Shown in pieces: positions 1 to 7,147 of a stretch of DNA of 64,000 bases (its first letter is position 1; every line of letters begins with the position of its first letter). The stretch is from Fulvimarina manganoxydans (GTDB lineage: Bacteria; Pseudomonadota; Alphaproteobacteria; Rhizobiales; Rhizobiaceae). The notes below the pieces were generated by a model. The model was not told the DNA's origin, searched no databases, and worked only from the letters and a program-made list of their open reading frames with translations. Location of the stretch: NCBI RefSeq assembly GCF_900176465.1, contig NZ_FWXR01000009.1, positions 1-64,000 on the forward strand. Direction: 5' to 3'. The position numbers and the translations under genes were made by a program.

Positions 1-475
1 CCGCACGGCGGCGAGCCTGCTTAAAAAGGGGATGTTCCCCGTCGTATTGGGCGCACCAAGGGTGGATTGAACTCGAAGCTCCATACCGTCTGCGATGGCG
101 AAGGGCGACCGATCATCCTGCTCCTGTCGGAAGGCCAGATGAGCGACCACAAGGGCGCCCGTCTCGTGCTCGACGCTTTGCCTGCGGCCGAACACCTGAT
201 CGCGGATCGCGGTTACGACAGCGCATGGTTCCGCGCGGAACTGGAAGCCAGGGGCATCGAGCCGTGCATCCCGTCCAGCCGAAGCCGCAAAACCCCCTAC
301 GCATACGACACGACGCTCTACCGCCAACGCCACAAGGTCGAGAACCTGTTCGCCAAGCTCAAGGACTGGCGGCGCGTTGCCACACGCTACGACCGGTGCG
401 CCCACACCTTCTTCTCGGCCATCTGCATCGCTGCCGCCGTCATCTTCTGGCTTTGATCAATGAGTCCTGAGCCTA
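1..475 (+). mobile_element. Right-hand part of an IS5-family (IS427-like) insertion sequence
   Basis: The window opens inside an insertion sequence. The transposase frame ends at 456. Just after it, around 461-473, is the stretch TGAGTCCTGAGCC followed by TA, which resembles the right terminal inverted repeat and TA target of IS427-type IS5 elements. The left end lies outside the window, so completeness and the target duplication cannot be checked. The last half of the transposase shows no internal stop, so the copy need not be dead. Confidence 0.7.
2..456 (+). CDS. IS5-family transposase, 3' part with a -1 frame change near base 23
   Basis: DDE transposase of the IS5 family (DDE_Tnp_1), C-terminal part only. 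The frame from about 25 to 456 reads KGDVPRRIGRTKGGLNSKLH, then the hallmark LIADRGYDS strand and the Y-x2-R-x3-E-like motif at YRQRHKVENLFAKLKDW, which carries the third catalytic acidic residue. Upstream of base 23 the homologous reading (RTAASLLKKG) lies one frame over. The two join at a run of five A followed by G (23-28), so expression needs a -1 slip, as in the two-ORF IS427 group. It could instead be a disabling point deletion. The first in-frame ATG-like start at 67 is not the true start. Confidence 0.75.
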
Positions 476-805
476 GGCGACATTGGCCGCCCTTCGCTGG
501 CAGCCTTCAAGCGAAATTGGATGGATCGGGTTCCCGTTTGCACGTCCTCAAATTGAGGAAGAGCGGAGGTGTTCTTCCGTTGGAGGAAGACTCCGCCACC
601 AGCGCACGGTACCGCGACGACATTCGTCGAGCTTTCCCTTGCGCCCGCCTGCGAGCTGAGACCATTTCAGGTGCAGCATTTGTAACACCGGATTTTCCGC
701 GATGCTGAGCGCCAATGATCGCTCGCAAGCGTTCCGAGCCGCTCCGCATTAGGCCATTTGTGGTAGGCGAGCCGTACTCCAAACTCAACGGCTCGCCCAG
801 GCCGT
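476..805. other. Non-coding stretch between IS end and exported protein
   Basis: No gene with recognisable protein features is seen. The open frames here (for example 460-708 and 507-788) give low-complexity arginine-rich translations typical of GC-rich non-coding DNA. No tRNA or clear terminator was found. Confidence 0.5.
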
Positions 806-2677
806 TTAGTTAATCAAAGGGAGAAACCAATCTTGACCGAACCCAGTTACGATACTGCTTCCACCGTCTCCTGGTTCCGCGTTCAGCTCAATTGTTAAGT
901 CATTTGTTATGTTGAATGAACCATCACCATCGTCGATCAAGACATAATACTTGTAAAAATCCTCTGCGGCACTGTAACCCTTGACAAGAGCCGCGAAATT
1001 CGAACCGGCTACGCCCGCATTCTGTATCGCGGATTCAAAAGCCACTGCATCATTGAGAATTGTTGTGCCGATATCGATCTCGAACAGAGGCCCCATTGCA
1101 GTCCCGCTAAAACCTCCAACATCGATATGATCACTATCACCGTTTGCTCTGAAATCTAGAAGAACCGAGCGGCTAGTACCCTGAGACGCAGAGACATCGT
1201 TAAATACAAAAGTGTCGTCGCCGTTACCGCCAGTAAGTCGGTCCCGGCCTCCGTTTCCGTTGATGAAATCATCCCCATCACCTCCTCGAAGTCGTTCTGT
1301 TATTGCCGATCCGACCAGCCGATCGTCAAAGGCACTACCATTGATCTGCTCAAACCCCTGGAAAGTCTCCTGATTACCATATCCATCATCGAGTATGATG
1401 CCTTGGGAAGCATCAACATTGACTGCCGCCGGTGAGCCCATGAAGACGAGGCCGTCTTGATCGGGCCCTTGCGTTCCGGTGTAGGAATCAACGCCGCCCC
1501 TACCTTCGAATCGGATTGGCCCTCCTAGGTTGACGAATTGGTCAGCGGCTGATGTCCCTATGACGAAATCGACGTCGATGTAGTCCGTGGTGGTGCCATC
1601 TGAATAAGTAACCGTTCCGTTCAGAGGGGAGGTATTTTCCACTCTGATTGCCTCAGTAAGCGCACCGTGATCAATGCGATCGAACCCTTCGCGCCCGAAT
1701 ACAAAAGCTCGCCCTCCAGACAACACAAAGTCGTCGTCTCCGGCCGTTCCGACCGCGACATCAAATGTGAAGCTGGTGTCGGTCAGCTCCACCGTAAACG
1801 CCTTCTGGGCCGTCAAAGCGTCGGTCGTGAGATCCACAGTGAACGTATATCTCCCTCCGCCAATGCTCGTGAGCGCCATGGAGGTCTGACCGTCTTCCAG
1901 ATCTGCGGGGTCGATCCCTGTCAACGCTACGGTAGTCAGCGCTGGGCTCGACTGAGCCGTAACAGTGAATGTGATCTGGCCGTCGCTGCCCAAAGCTGAT
2001 GAGTCCGCAGCGACTGAATAATACGGGGTTCCACCACCACCTCCTCCGCCACTACCGCCTCCTCCGCCACTACCGCCTCCTCCGCCGGTTCCATCGCCGC
2101 GAAGGGATCCGCCATTTGCTGGATCGTCGATCTGGCCGTCCTTCACATCGGCATAATAGGCGCGGAGCGCGGCGCCGATATCGCCCTGGATTTCCGAGGA
2201 GCCGATGAAGGTAGTGGTAAAGTTGCCGGCCTGGATCGTGCCGTTCTGCAAAGCGCTCAGCCAGAAGGCCTGGCCTTCCGCATCCGGCACGCGGCCGAGA
2301 ATGTTGGTGTAGAAGAGGTTGACCAGATCCTCATTGGTCGGGTTCGCGCCAATGCCCGGATTGGCGATGGCGAATTCGTTGGTCGTCACGAAGCTCTGGA
2401 TGAGGTCACCGAAATTGAGCGAGCCGTTCTGGATCGCTGTCGTCCAGAATTCTAGGCCAGCGGGCTCAGGCGTGCGTTCCAGGAAGGCCTGATAGAGGCT
2501 GATGATCGGCAGGACGACCGTCTGGATCTCGACGACTTCTTCGGTTTCGGCAATCTCTGTCGCATAGGCATCTTGCCCGCGATCAGCAATTGCAGCAAGC
2601 CCTTGATCAATCTCTTCTTGCGTGGGTTCCCGCAATGCGAGACGCTGATAAAGCTCAATGATAAACTGTTCTTCCAT
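806..2677 (-). CDS. DUF4214 / RTX-like calcium-binding exported protein
   Basis: Protein of 623 residues, probably secreted or surface attached. Two DUF4214-like segments occupy about residues 45-175; typical pieces are LFYTNILGRVPDAEGQAFW and FLERTPEPAGLEFW. A polyglycine-serine linker at about 195-217 follows, then a beta-rich region. Near 465-495 are RTX-type nonapeptides (LRGGDGDDFINGNGG and LTGGNGDDTFVF) that bind calcium in type I secreted proteins. No N-terminal signal peptide is visible, which fits C-terminally driven type I export, but no exporter genes are in the window. The C-terminal half is much more A/T rich than the N-terminal half, suggesting a domain fusion. Substrate or partner is unknown. 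Confidence 0.85.
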   Translation of the reverse strand: MEEQFIIELYQRLALREPTQEEIDQGLAAIADRGQDAYATEIAETEEVVEIQTVVLPIISLYQAFLERTPEPAGLEFWTTAIQNGSLNFGDLIQSFVTTNEFAIANPGIGANPTNEDLVNLFYTNILGRVPDAEGQAFWLSALQNGTIQAGNFTTTFIGSSEIQGDIGAALRAYYADVKDGQIDDPANGGSLRGDGTGGGGGSGGGGGSGGGGGGGTPYYSVAADSSALGSDGQITFTVTAQSSPALTTVALTGIDPADLEDGQTSMALTSIGGGRYTFTVDLTTDALTAQKAFTVELTDTSFTFDVAVGTAGDDDFVLSGGRAFVFGREGFDRIDHGALTEAIRVENTSPLNGTVTYSDGTTTDYIDVDFVIGTSAADQFVNLGGPIRFEGRGGVDSYTGTQGPDQDGLVFMGSPAAVNVDASQGIILDDGYGNQETFQGFEQINGSAFDDRLVGSAITERLRGGDGDDFINGNGGRDRLTGGNGDDTFVFNDVSASQGTSRSVLLDFRANGDSDHIDVGGFSGTAMGPLFEIDIGTTILNDAVAFESAIQNAGVAGSNFAALVKGYSAAEDFYKYYVLIDDGDGSFNITNDLTIELNAEPGDGGSSIVTGFGQDWFLPLIN

Positions 2678-3004
2678 GGGGAGCGTCCGACTTGAAAACG
2701 ACAGTTACGGCGATGTCGCCAGCGCGATATGACGCACAGTCGTTTGAAAAAAAGCAAGGTAAATAAATTATTCCTGTGTACGGAAAAATAAACGGCGACA
2801 GATTCTCTGGCGCTTGAAAAGCTGCATTCTTCCTGACGTTGGATGTTTGGGGCGAGACGTACAAGCTAACGAGCCGTGAATATAATCCCGGCGACCAAGC
2901 GCTGGCCACTTACATTCCGCAAATATCAGACAAACTGACCAATAGCGTCACTGCGCAAACTCGGCTAATGGATCGCGGACGAAATATTATCCGGTGAGAC
3001 TGTT
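2678..3004. other. A/T-rich upstream region of the DUF4214 gene
   Basis: Probable promoter region for the minus-strand gene that starts at 2677. The stretch 2740-2800 is notably A/T rich (runs such as TGAAAAAAAGC and GGTAAATAAATTATT). I found no convincing operator, Pho box or riboswitch. Confidence 0.4.
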
Positions 3005-3163
3005 ATGAGTGTGGAGTTGCCCGAGATCACCGAGATGGCTGAGCTTGTTCGTCGGTTCGTCAAGATGGTATTGAATTTCGAGGCGGCGGCCGAGCTTGCC
3101 GCGATCTCCCGTGACCTCGATTTCGAGACTATCCCGCATATCATCAGTGAGCTTCGGAAATAG
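3005..3163 (+). CDS. Small hypothetical protein, 52 aa
   Basis: Short frame beginning MSVELPEITEMAELVRRF and ending IISELRK. The composition is protein-like: mostly helical, acidic and amphipathic, with no arginine-only bias, and a possible Shine-Dalgarno GGTGAG lies about 7 bases before the ATG. I recognise no family. It stands alone between the DUF4214 gene and tRNA-Ser, so context gives no function. It may be a chance frame. Confidence 0.35.
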   Translation: MSVELPEITEMAELVRRFVKMVLNFEAAAELAAISRDLDFETIPHIISELRK

Positions 3164-3584
3164 ATTGAAGGGCCTCTTCAATAGGCCTCCGAGCAAGCTG
3201 TCCCCGAAATAAAGGCACCTTCGGCGAAGGTATGACCATGATAGTCACACCCAATCACCACGATTTCAATGATGGTTCGTCGTCTCGATCGGGATGCCGC
3301 TCGCCCCTCGGCGAGGTAAGTCCACGCCACCGTGAAGCGCCATGGCGCGTGGCGCGCGATGTTGCGTCCCATGTCACGTGGACTAGCCGGCGCCCCTCGG
3401 CCTGTTCTGATCGAGGTCCAACTCTGTTCACGCGACTTCCGCCCGCAAACTTATGCGTAAAATGGCGGATAAAACGATCGAATCTCCTGACGACAAGCGA
3501 TCAATGGGAGTGGGGAAGAAAATGGGGAAGAGCTTCGAGACCGCTCAAAACTCTATTTCATAACAGTTGCTTACGTGAAATCCG
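3164..3584. other. Non-coding stretch between small ORF and tRNA-Ser
   Basis: No supported gene. A plus-strand frame (3232-3639) runs into the tRNA gene and has no family features. This is the 3' side of the tRNA, where integrative elements often join, but I saw no integrase and no second copy of the tRNA 3' end in the window. Confidence 0.4.
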
Positions 3585-3674
3585 TGGCGGAGAGGAAGGG
3601 ATTCGAACCCTCGATACCGTCTCCGGTATACTCCCTTAGCAGGGGAGCGCCTTCGACCACTCGGCCACCTCTCC
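3585..3674 (-). tRNA. tRNA-Ser (anticodon GCT)
   Basis: On the minus strand the cloverleaf starts GGAGAGGTGGCCGAGTGG, has the anticodon loop CTGCTAA (anticodon GCT, reading AGC/AGT serine codons), a long variable arm typical of serine tRNAs (GTATACCGGAGACGGTATC), the T loop GGTTCGAATCC and a 7-bp acceptor stem closing with CCTCTCC, discriminator G and an encoded CCA at 3585-3587. Confidence 0.97.
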
Positions 3675-4543
3675 ACGCAGTCCGACTATCATATTCCGCC
3701 CACTTCGCAACCCCATCCCAAGTGCCTTGGCGATGTAAAATGATGGGTTGAGGCGTCACAGTGGTGATTTGTGGTTTCGCAAGACCGAGAAATTCGATCT
3801 TGTGCGGCAGCCTTCGGATTTGAAGGGGGCCGATTTTGAGACCCGCAGCGAAGTGGGGACAGGTCTCACCCGTATGATCGTCCGAGCGAAGAATGTTGAA
3901 GACGACGAGCCGCATGATCGATTCCGCGCTCAAGGCGCGGATCTGCGCTTGAGGGTGCAGGCGAGGGTCGTGGAACTGCCGCGGCGCGACAGGGTTCACC
4001 CGTACTCAGTTTAGGCTTGAAAAAGACAGTTGCATGAGGAAGCCGGGTAATCCTTCGATCCGGGCATTGGTGCCGATGCTGAGACGGCGGCCCAGAAGAC
4101 GGTCGGGGGCGTTCGCGCGAAGATCGGCCAGTTGGCCATGAAACGGGATGCCATGGGGAGTCACGGGCCTTTCCTTCGCCAGTAACGATGTCCCGTCGAT
4201 GAGCAGGGCAGGTTCTTGCTGGTGGTTCTCGAATAGCGAGCCACTGAAGCCGCCCTGGCCATAACGGACTGCTGACTAACGCCCTCGCGCCTCGTCGCGG
4301 TGCTCATCCAAGACCGGCACGCGTTGGTCAACGAAGAGGCCTATTTCGGCTGGTCAAAGAGCCTGTGTCAAACGCACTGCCGATCTGTCGCGAATTCGCC
4401 GCCGCACCCCAGTGACGCTAAGGATTGACGGTATTGCTCATTTGAAATGCCGCGCTGCCTATCGAATCACGTCATTTGAAACGCCTGCGTCCCCATTGCG
4501 CTCGGGCACGGGATCGAAGATAGTCGCAAGCGCCTGAAATCGT
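3675..4543. other. Gene-free stretch with probable transposon debris
   Basis: Between the two tRNA genes no intact gene is convincing. Frames at 3748-4014 (plus) and 3571-3999 (minus) overlap each other and neither shows a domain I recognise. Around 4110-4152 one frame reads AKIGQLAMKRD, like the AKIGQLxxERD segment at the OrfA/OrfB junction of IS3-family transposases, but it is interrupted on both sides. I read the block as decayed insertion-sequence DNA. Confidence 0.4.
4110..4155 (+). pseudogene. Possible IS3-family transposase remnant
   Basis: A short reading, RAKIGQLAMKRDA, resembles the segment between helix-turn-helix and integrase halves in IS3-family transposases. No start, no catalytic DDE residues and no terminal repeats are visible. 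The similarity rests on about a dozen residues, so this is tentative. Confidence 0.2.
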
Positions 4544-4620
4544 TGGTGATCCCGACAGGATTCGAACCTGTGACCCTCAGATTAGGAATCTGATGCTCTA
4601 TCCTGCTGAGCTACGGGACC
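4544..4620 (-). tRNA. tRNA-Arg (anticodon CCT)
   Basis: Minus-strand cloverleaf: acceptor GGTCCCG, D arm TAGCTCAGCAGGATAGAGCA, anticodon stem-loop CAGATTCCTAATCTG (anticodon CCT, reading AGG), T arm ACAGGTTCGAATCCTGT, acceptor CGGGATC, discriminator A and encoded CCA at 4544-4546. Confidence 0.97.
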
Positions 4621-5048
4621 GTCCGGGATCGCTTATAGGCCAAACGGGCGTAGGACGGAACCGGGCGGGCTGGAAATTTGGCCAGGCGACGGGCTCTGTG
4701 CCTTTAGTGGCATACTTGGCGGATTAACTCGTTCCGCTTGCGCCTGGCGCGGCGGCGGAGAACAGTTGTCTCGACGCCCTTTGGCGGTAAAGGGTCAAGC
4801 ATAGGGGAATTGCGGGGCGTCTGTCGAAAAAGCCCAGCGGGCTCCGACACTGGGGGCCTTGGAAAATCATCGATTTGATAGGCCCACCCGCAACCCGGCG
4901 GGCTGAGGCGCCGCTCGGGCTGCCAGCGGACATTCGAAACCGATGCTTTCATATGTTCGCTGGTTGAAGACCTCTCGCCAATTGAACACGCGGCCGAGAT
5001 TGGCCCGCGCCAAGCCGTATCCGTTCCAGAAGAAGCTGAGCGACGCGA
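4621..5048. other. Gene-free stretch with a dispersed palindromic repeat
   Basis: No supported gene. The minus-strand frame 4704-4952 begins MKASVSNVRWQPERRL, which is simply the translation of the repeat at 4890-4967 and recurs with the other repeat copies, so I do not call it a protein gene. Confidence 0.5.
4890..4967 (-). repeat. Dispersed palindromic element, family 1, copy 1 (partial)
   Basis: Shares the core hairpin with two other copies in the window. The 19-bp arms at 4923-4941 and 4945-4963 begin CCAGCGGACAT and end TGTTCGCTGG around a 3-base loop. The adjoining CGCCGCTCGGGCTG block is also shared. The outer part beyond about 4890 no longer aligns, so this copy is truncated or diverged. 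It lies beyond the 3' end of the thiamine pyrophosphokinase gene. Confidence 0.75.
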
Positions 5049-5702
5049 TTATTTGATGCTTCCGGCTTCATCCGGCGCTGATTGGGCAAGAAGAATGGCG
5101 CGGCCGGCCTCGATGCGGATCGTGATCGGTCCGAGGGCCTCGTTCGATTGGGTCAGAATCGAGGTGAAAGGCAAATCGATGCCTTCGAGCGGATAGGCCG
5201 CGCCTGCAATCGAGAGGCCAGACAGGTCGGTGAATTTCAGGATGGAGAAGGGCGTCCCGGCGGCAAGGACCAATTGGCGGGGAACGCCGGGGCGGAGCGG
5301 ATGCCCCTCTTCCCGCCCGTCGAAGAGCTCGACCGCAAAGCCGGCCTCGGCATAGCGCAGGGCGAGAACGAGATGGGCAAAGGCGTGGTCACTGCGCGGC
5401 CCGCCCAAAGCGCCGACGAGAAGAAGGCTTTTCGCACCACGTTCGATGGCAGTTTCGATGGCGATCTCGCCATCGGTCTGGTCCTTGTCGCGCGAGAAGG
5501 ACAAGCGCTCGACCGCCCGCAAGTGACCGGTGGTCGGCGGCGCGGAATCGAAATCGCCCACCCAAAGCTCTGGAACAACCCCCAGAGGGCCAGCATGGCG
5601 CATGCCGGCATCGGCGGCGATCACCCGTCGTTTGGCGACGCGCTGCAGGAGGCGATCGGTCGGCTCGATGGGCCCGGCGAGAAGGATGGCGAACTCTGTC
5701 AT
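5049..5702 (-). CDS. Thiamine pyrophosphokinase
   Basis: Transfers pyrophosphate from ATP to thiamine to make thiamine pyrophosphate in the cytosol. Family motifs are clear: WVGDFDS near residue 50, DQTDGEIAIETAI near 80, and LLLVGALGGPRSDHAFAH, the conserved GALGGRxDH block. The C-terminal beta-barrel thiamine-binding half follows. I chose the ATG at 5702 (217 aa, MTEFAILLAGP), usual for the family. A second ATG at 5717 sits in a perfect 15-base tandem duplication (MTEFA repeated), and the open frame continues to 5834. The gene points away from the thiBPQ operon, so uptake and phosphorylation sit together. Confidence 0.92.
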   Translation of the reverse strand: MTEFAILLAGPIEPTDRLLQRVAKRRVIAADAGMRHAGPLGVVPELWVGDFDSAPPTTGHLRAVERLSFSRDKDQTDGEIAIETAIERGAKSLLLVGALGGPRSDHAFAHLVLALRYAEAGFAVELFDGREEGHPLRPGVPRQLVLAAGTPFSILKFTDLSGLSIAGAAYPLEGIDLPFTSILTQSNEALGPITIRIEAGRAILLAQSAPDEAGSIK

Positions 5703-5717
5703 GGCGAACTCTGTCAT
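5688..5717 (-). repeat. 15-bp tandem duplication of the start region
   Basis: The unit ATGACAGAGTTCGCC occurs twice in tandem at the 5' end of the thiamine pyrophosphokinase gene, giving two in-frame start codons (5717 and 5702) each followed by TEFA. It is a recent-looking duplication that keeps the frame. Confidence 0.85.
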
Positions 5718-5830
5718 GGCGAACGCGCATAGCGCGGCGCAGCATCTGTGGAAACCAGCCTTCGTTGCGGCTTGGAACGAAGCGCGCCCTTTCGAAAGCG
5801 CGCCGACTGCCCTATTGTCTCGATCAACGC

Positions 5831-5935
5831 TCACAAGGGGGTGCCCTCGCGCGCAAATGCGACGGGCTGAGAGGCGGGTTCGCCAACCCCTCGAACCTGA
5901 TCCGGGTCATGCCGGCGGAGGGATTGCGAGCCATG
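5831..5935 (+). promoter_or_regulatory. TPP riboswitch (thi box)
   Basis: Contains the conserved pieces of a TPP aptamer in order: GGGGTGCC near 5837-5845, GGCTGAGAG near 5865-5873, ACCCCTCGAACCTGATC near 5886-5902, and CCGGCGGAGGGA near 5912-5923, where the last part closes the P1 stem. It lies about 150 bases before thiB and reads in the same direction. It should lower thiBPQ expression when thiamine pyrophosphate is plentiful. Confidence 0.95.
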
Positions 5936-6087
5936 ACGCGTCCGTTTTCGTCGTCGGGACGCTTCAGGCCACCCTTCCCTTTGCATTCCCGCCTGGATAG
6001 CCACGCCGAATGCCGTTCGCCTGATCCCGCGCGGCCTCGGTTCACGACCGTCAAGGCAGGCGAAAAGCCTGCGGCAGGAGACCTGTT

Positions 6088-7125
6088 ATGTCCGCGCTTA
6101 GAGCAAAGTCCGATATTCTGTCTCGATTGGCCATACTCACGACGGCCTCAGCCATTGCGATGACGGGTTCGGCTTTCGCGCAAGACGCCCCAAAGCCGGT
6201 CCTGACCGTCTATACCTATGACAGTTTCGTCCCCGATTGGGGGCCGGGCCCCAAGATCGAGGCGGCCTTCGAGGCCCGTTGCGGATGCGATCTTCAGTTT
6301 CAAGGGTTGGAAGACGGGGTTGCGATCCTCAACCGGCTGAAGCTCGAAGGCCCCTCGACGCCGGCCGATGTGGTCATCGGGCTGACCACCGATCTCGTGC
6401 CGGAGGCTAAGGCGACCGGTCTCTTTGCCGAAAGCGGCGTCGATCTTTCGCCGCTGGCGTTGCCGATCGCCTATGACGATCCCGTCTTCGTGCCCTTCGA
6501 CTATTCCTATCTCGCCGTCATGGTGGACACCGAAGCGGTGAAGAGTTGGCCGAAGAGCCTCGACGAGCTCGTCACCGGCGATCCGGAACAGAAGATCGCC
6601 ATCGAGGATGCTCGCACCTCGACGCCGGGTCTCGGATTGCTTCTCTGGTTCAGGGCCGTCTATGGCGACGAGGCGCCTGAAAAATGGGCGGAATTTTCCG
6701 ATCGGATTCTGACCGTCACGCCGGGCTGGTCGGAGGCCTATGGCCTCTTCACCTCTGGCGAGATGCCGCTCGTCCTCTCCTACACGACCTCGGCCGCCTA
6801 TCATATGATCGAGGAAGGCACGGATCGCTATCAGGCGGCCGCCTTTGCGGAAGGACAATATCTGCAGATCGAGGTCGCGGCGATGATCGAGGGGACCGAT
6901 CAGCCCGAACTCGCACGCGATTTTCTCGCCTTCATTCTGACATCGGAGTTCCAGGCGATCATCCCGACGGGCAATTGGGCCTATCCGGTGATCGAGGGAG
7001 TCGAGCTGCCGGCCGCATTCGACAAGCTCATAAAGGTTGACAAACCCCTTTATATCGATCCCGAAACGGTCGCGGAGAATCGGCGCGAATGGACGCGCGA
7101 ATGGTTGGAAGCACTCGGCCGGTGA
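6088..7125 (+). CDS. thiB: Thiamine ABC transporter, periplasmic binding protein
   Basis: Periplasmic thiamine/TPP-binding protein that delivers substrate to ThiP-ThiQ. The first 31 residues form a Sec signal peptide (hydrophobic ILTTASAIAMTG, cleavage near AFA). The mature part has the ThiB-type opening VLTVYTYDSFVPDWGPGP and the later PSTPADVVIGLTTDL and AYPVIEGVELP segments. The length of 345 residues is usual. It is the first gene after the TPP riboswitch and is followed 22 bases later by thiP, forming an operon with thiQ. Confidence 0.95.
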   Translation: MSALRAKSDILSRLAILTTASAIAMTGSAFAQDAPKPVLTVYTYDSFVPDWGPGPKIEAAFEARCGCDLQFQGLEDGVAILNRLKLEGPSTPADVVIGLTTDLVPEAKATGLFAESGVDLSPLALPIAYDDPVFVPFDYSYLAVMVDTEAVKSWPKSLDELVTGDPEQKIAIEDARTSTPGLGLLLWFRAVYGDEAPEKWAEFSDRILTVTPGWSEAYGLFTSGEMPLVLSYTTSAAYHMIEEGTDRYQAAAFAEGQYLQIEVAAMIEGTDQPELARDFLAFILTSEFQAIIPTGNWAYPVIEGVELPAAFDKLIKVDKPLYIDPETVAENRREWTREWLEALGR

Positions 7126-7147
7126 TCCCTTTGCGATTGCTTGGCGC

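Noticed and set aside
3585-3674. tRNA-Ser as an integration site with att repeats
   Set aside because: No integrase and no duplicated tRNA 3' end found within the window.
3571-3999. 142-aa minus-strand ORF covering tRNA-Ser
   Set aside because: It reads through a tRNA gene and overlaps another frame; no domain recognised.
4704-4952. 82-aa minus-strand ORF starting MKASVSNVRWQ
   Set aside because: Its start is the translated repeat hairpin, shared with two other sites; the remainder has no protein features.
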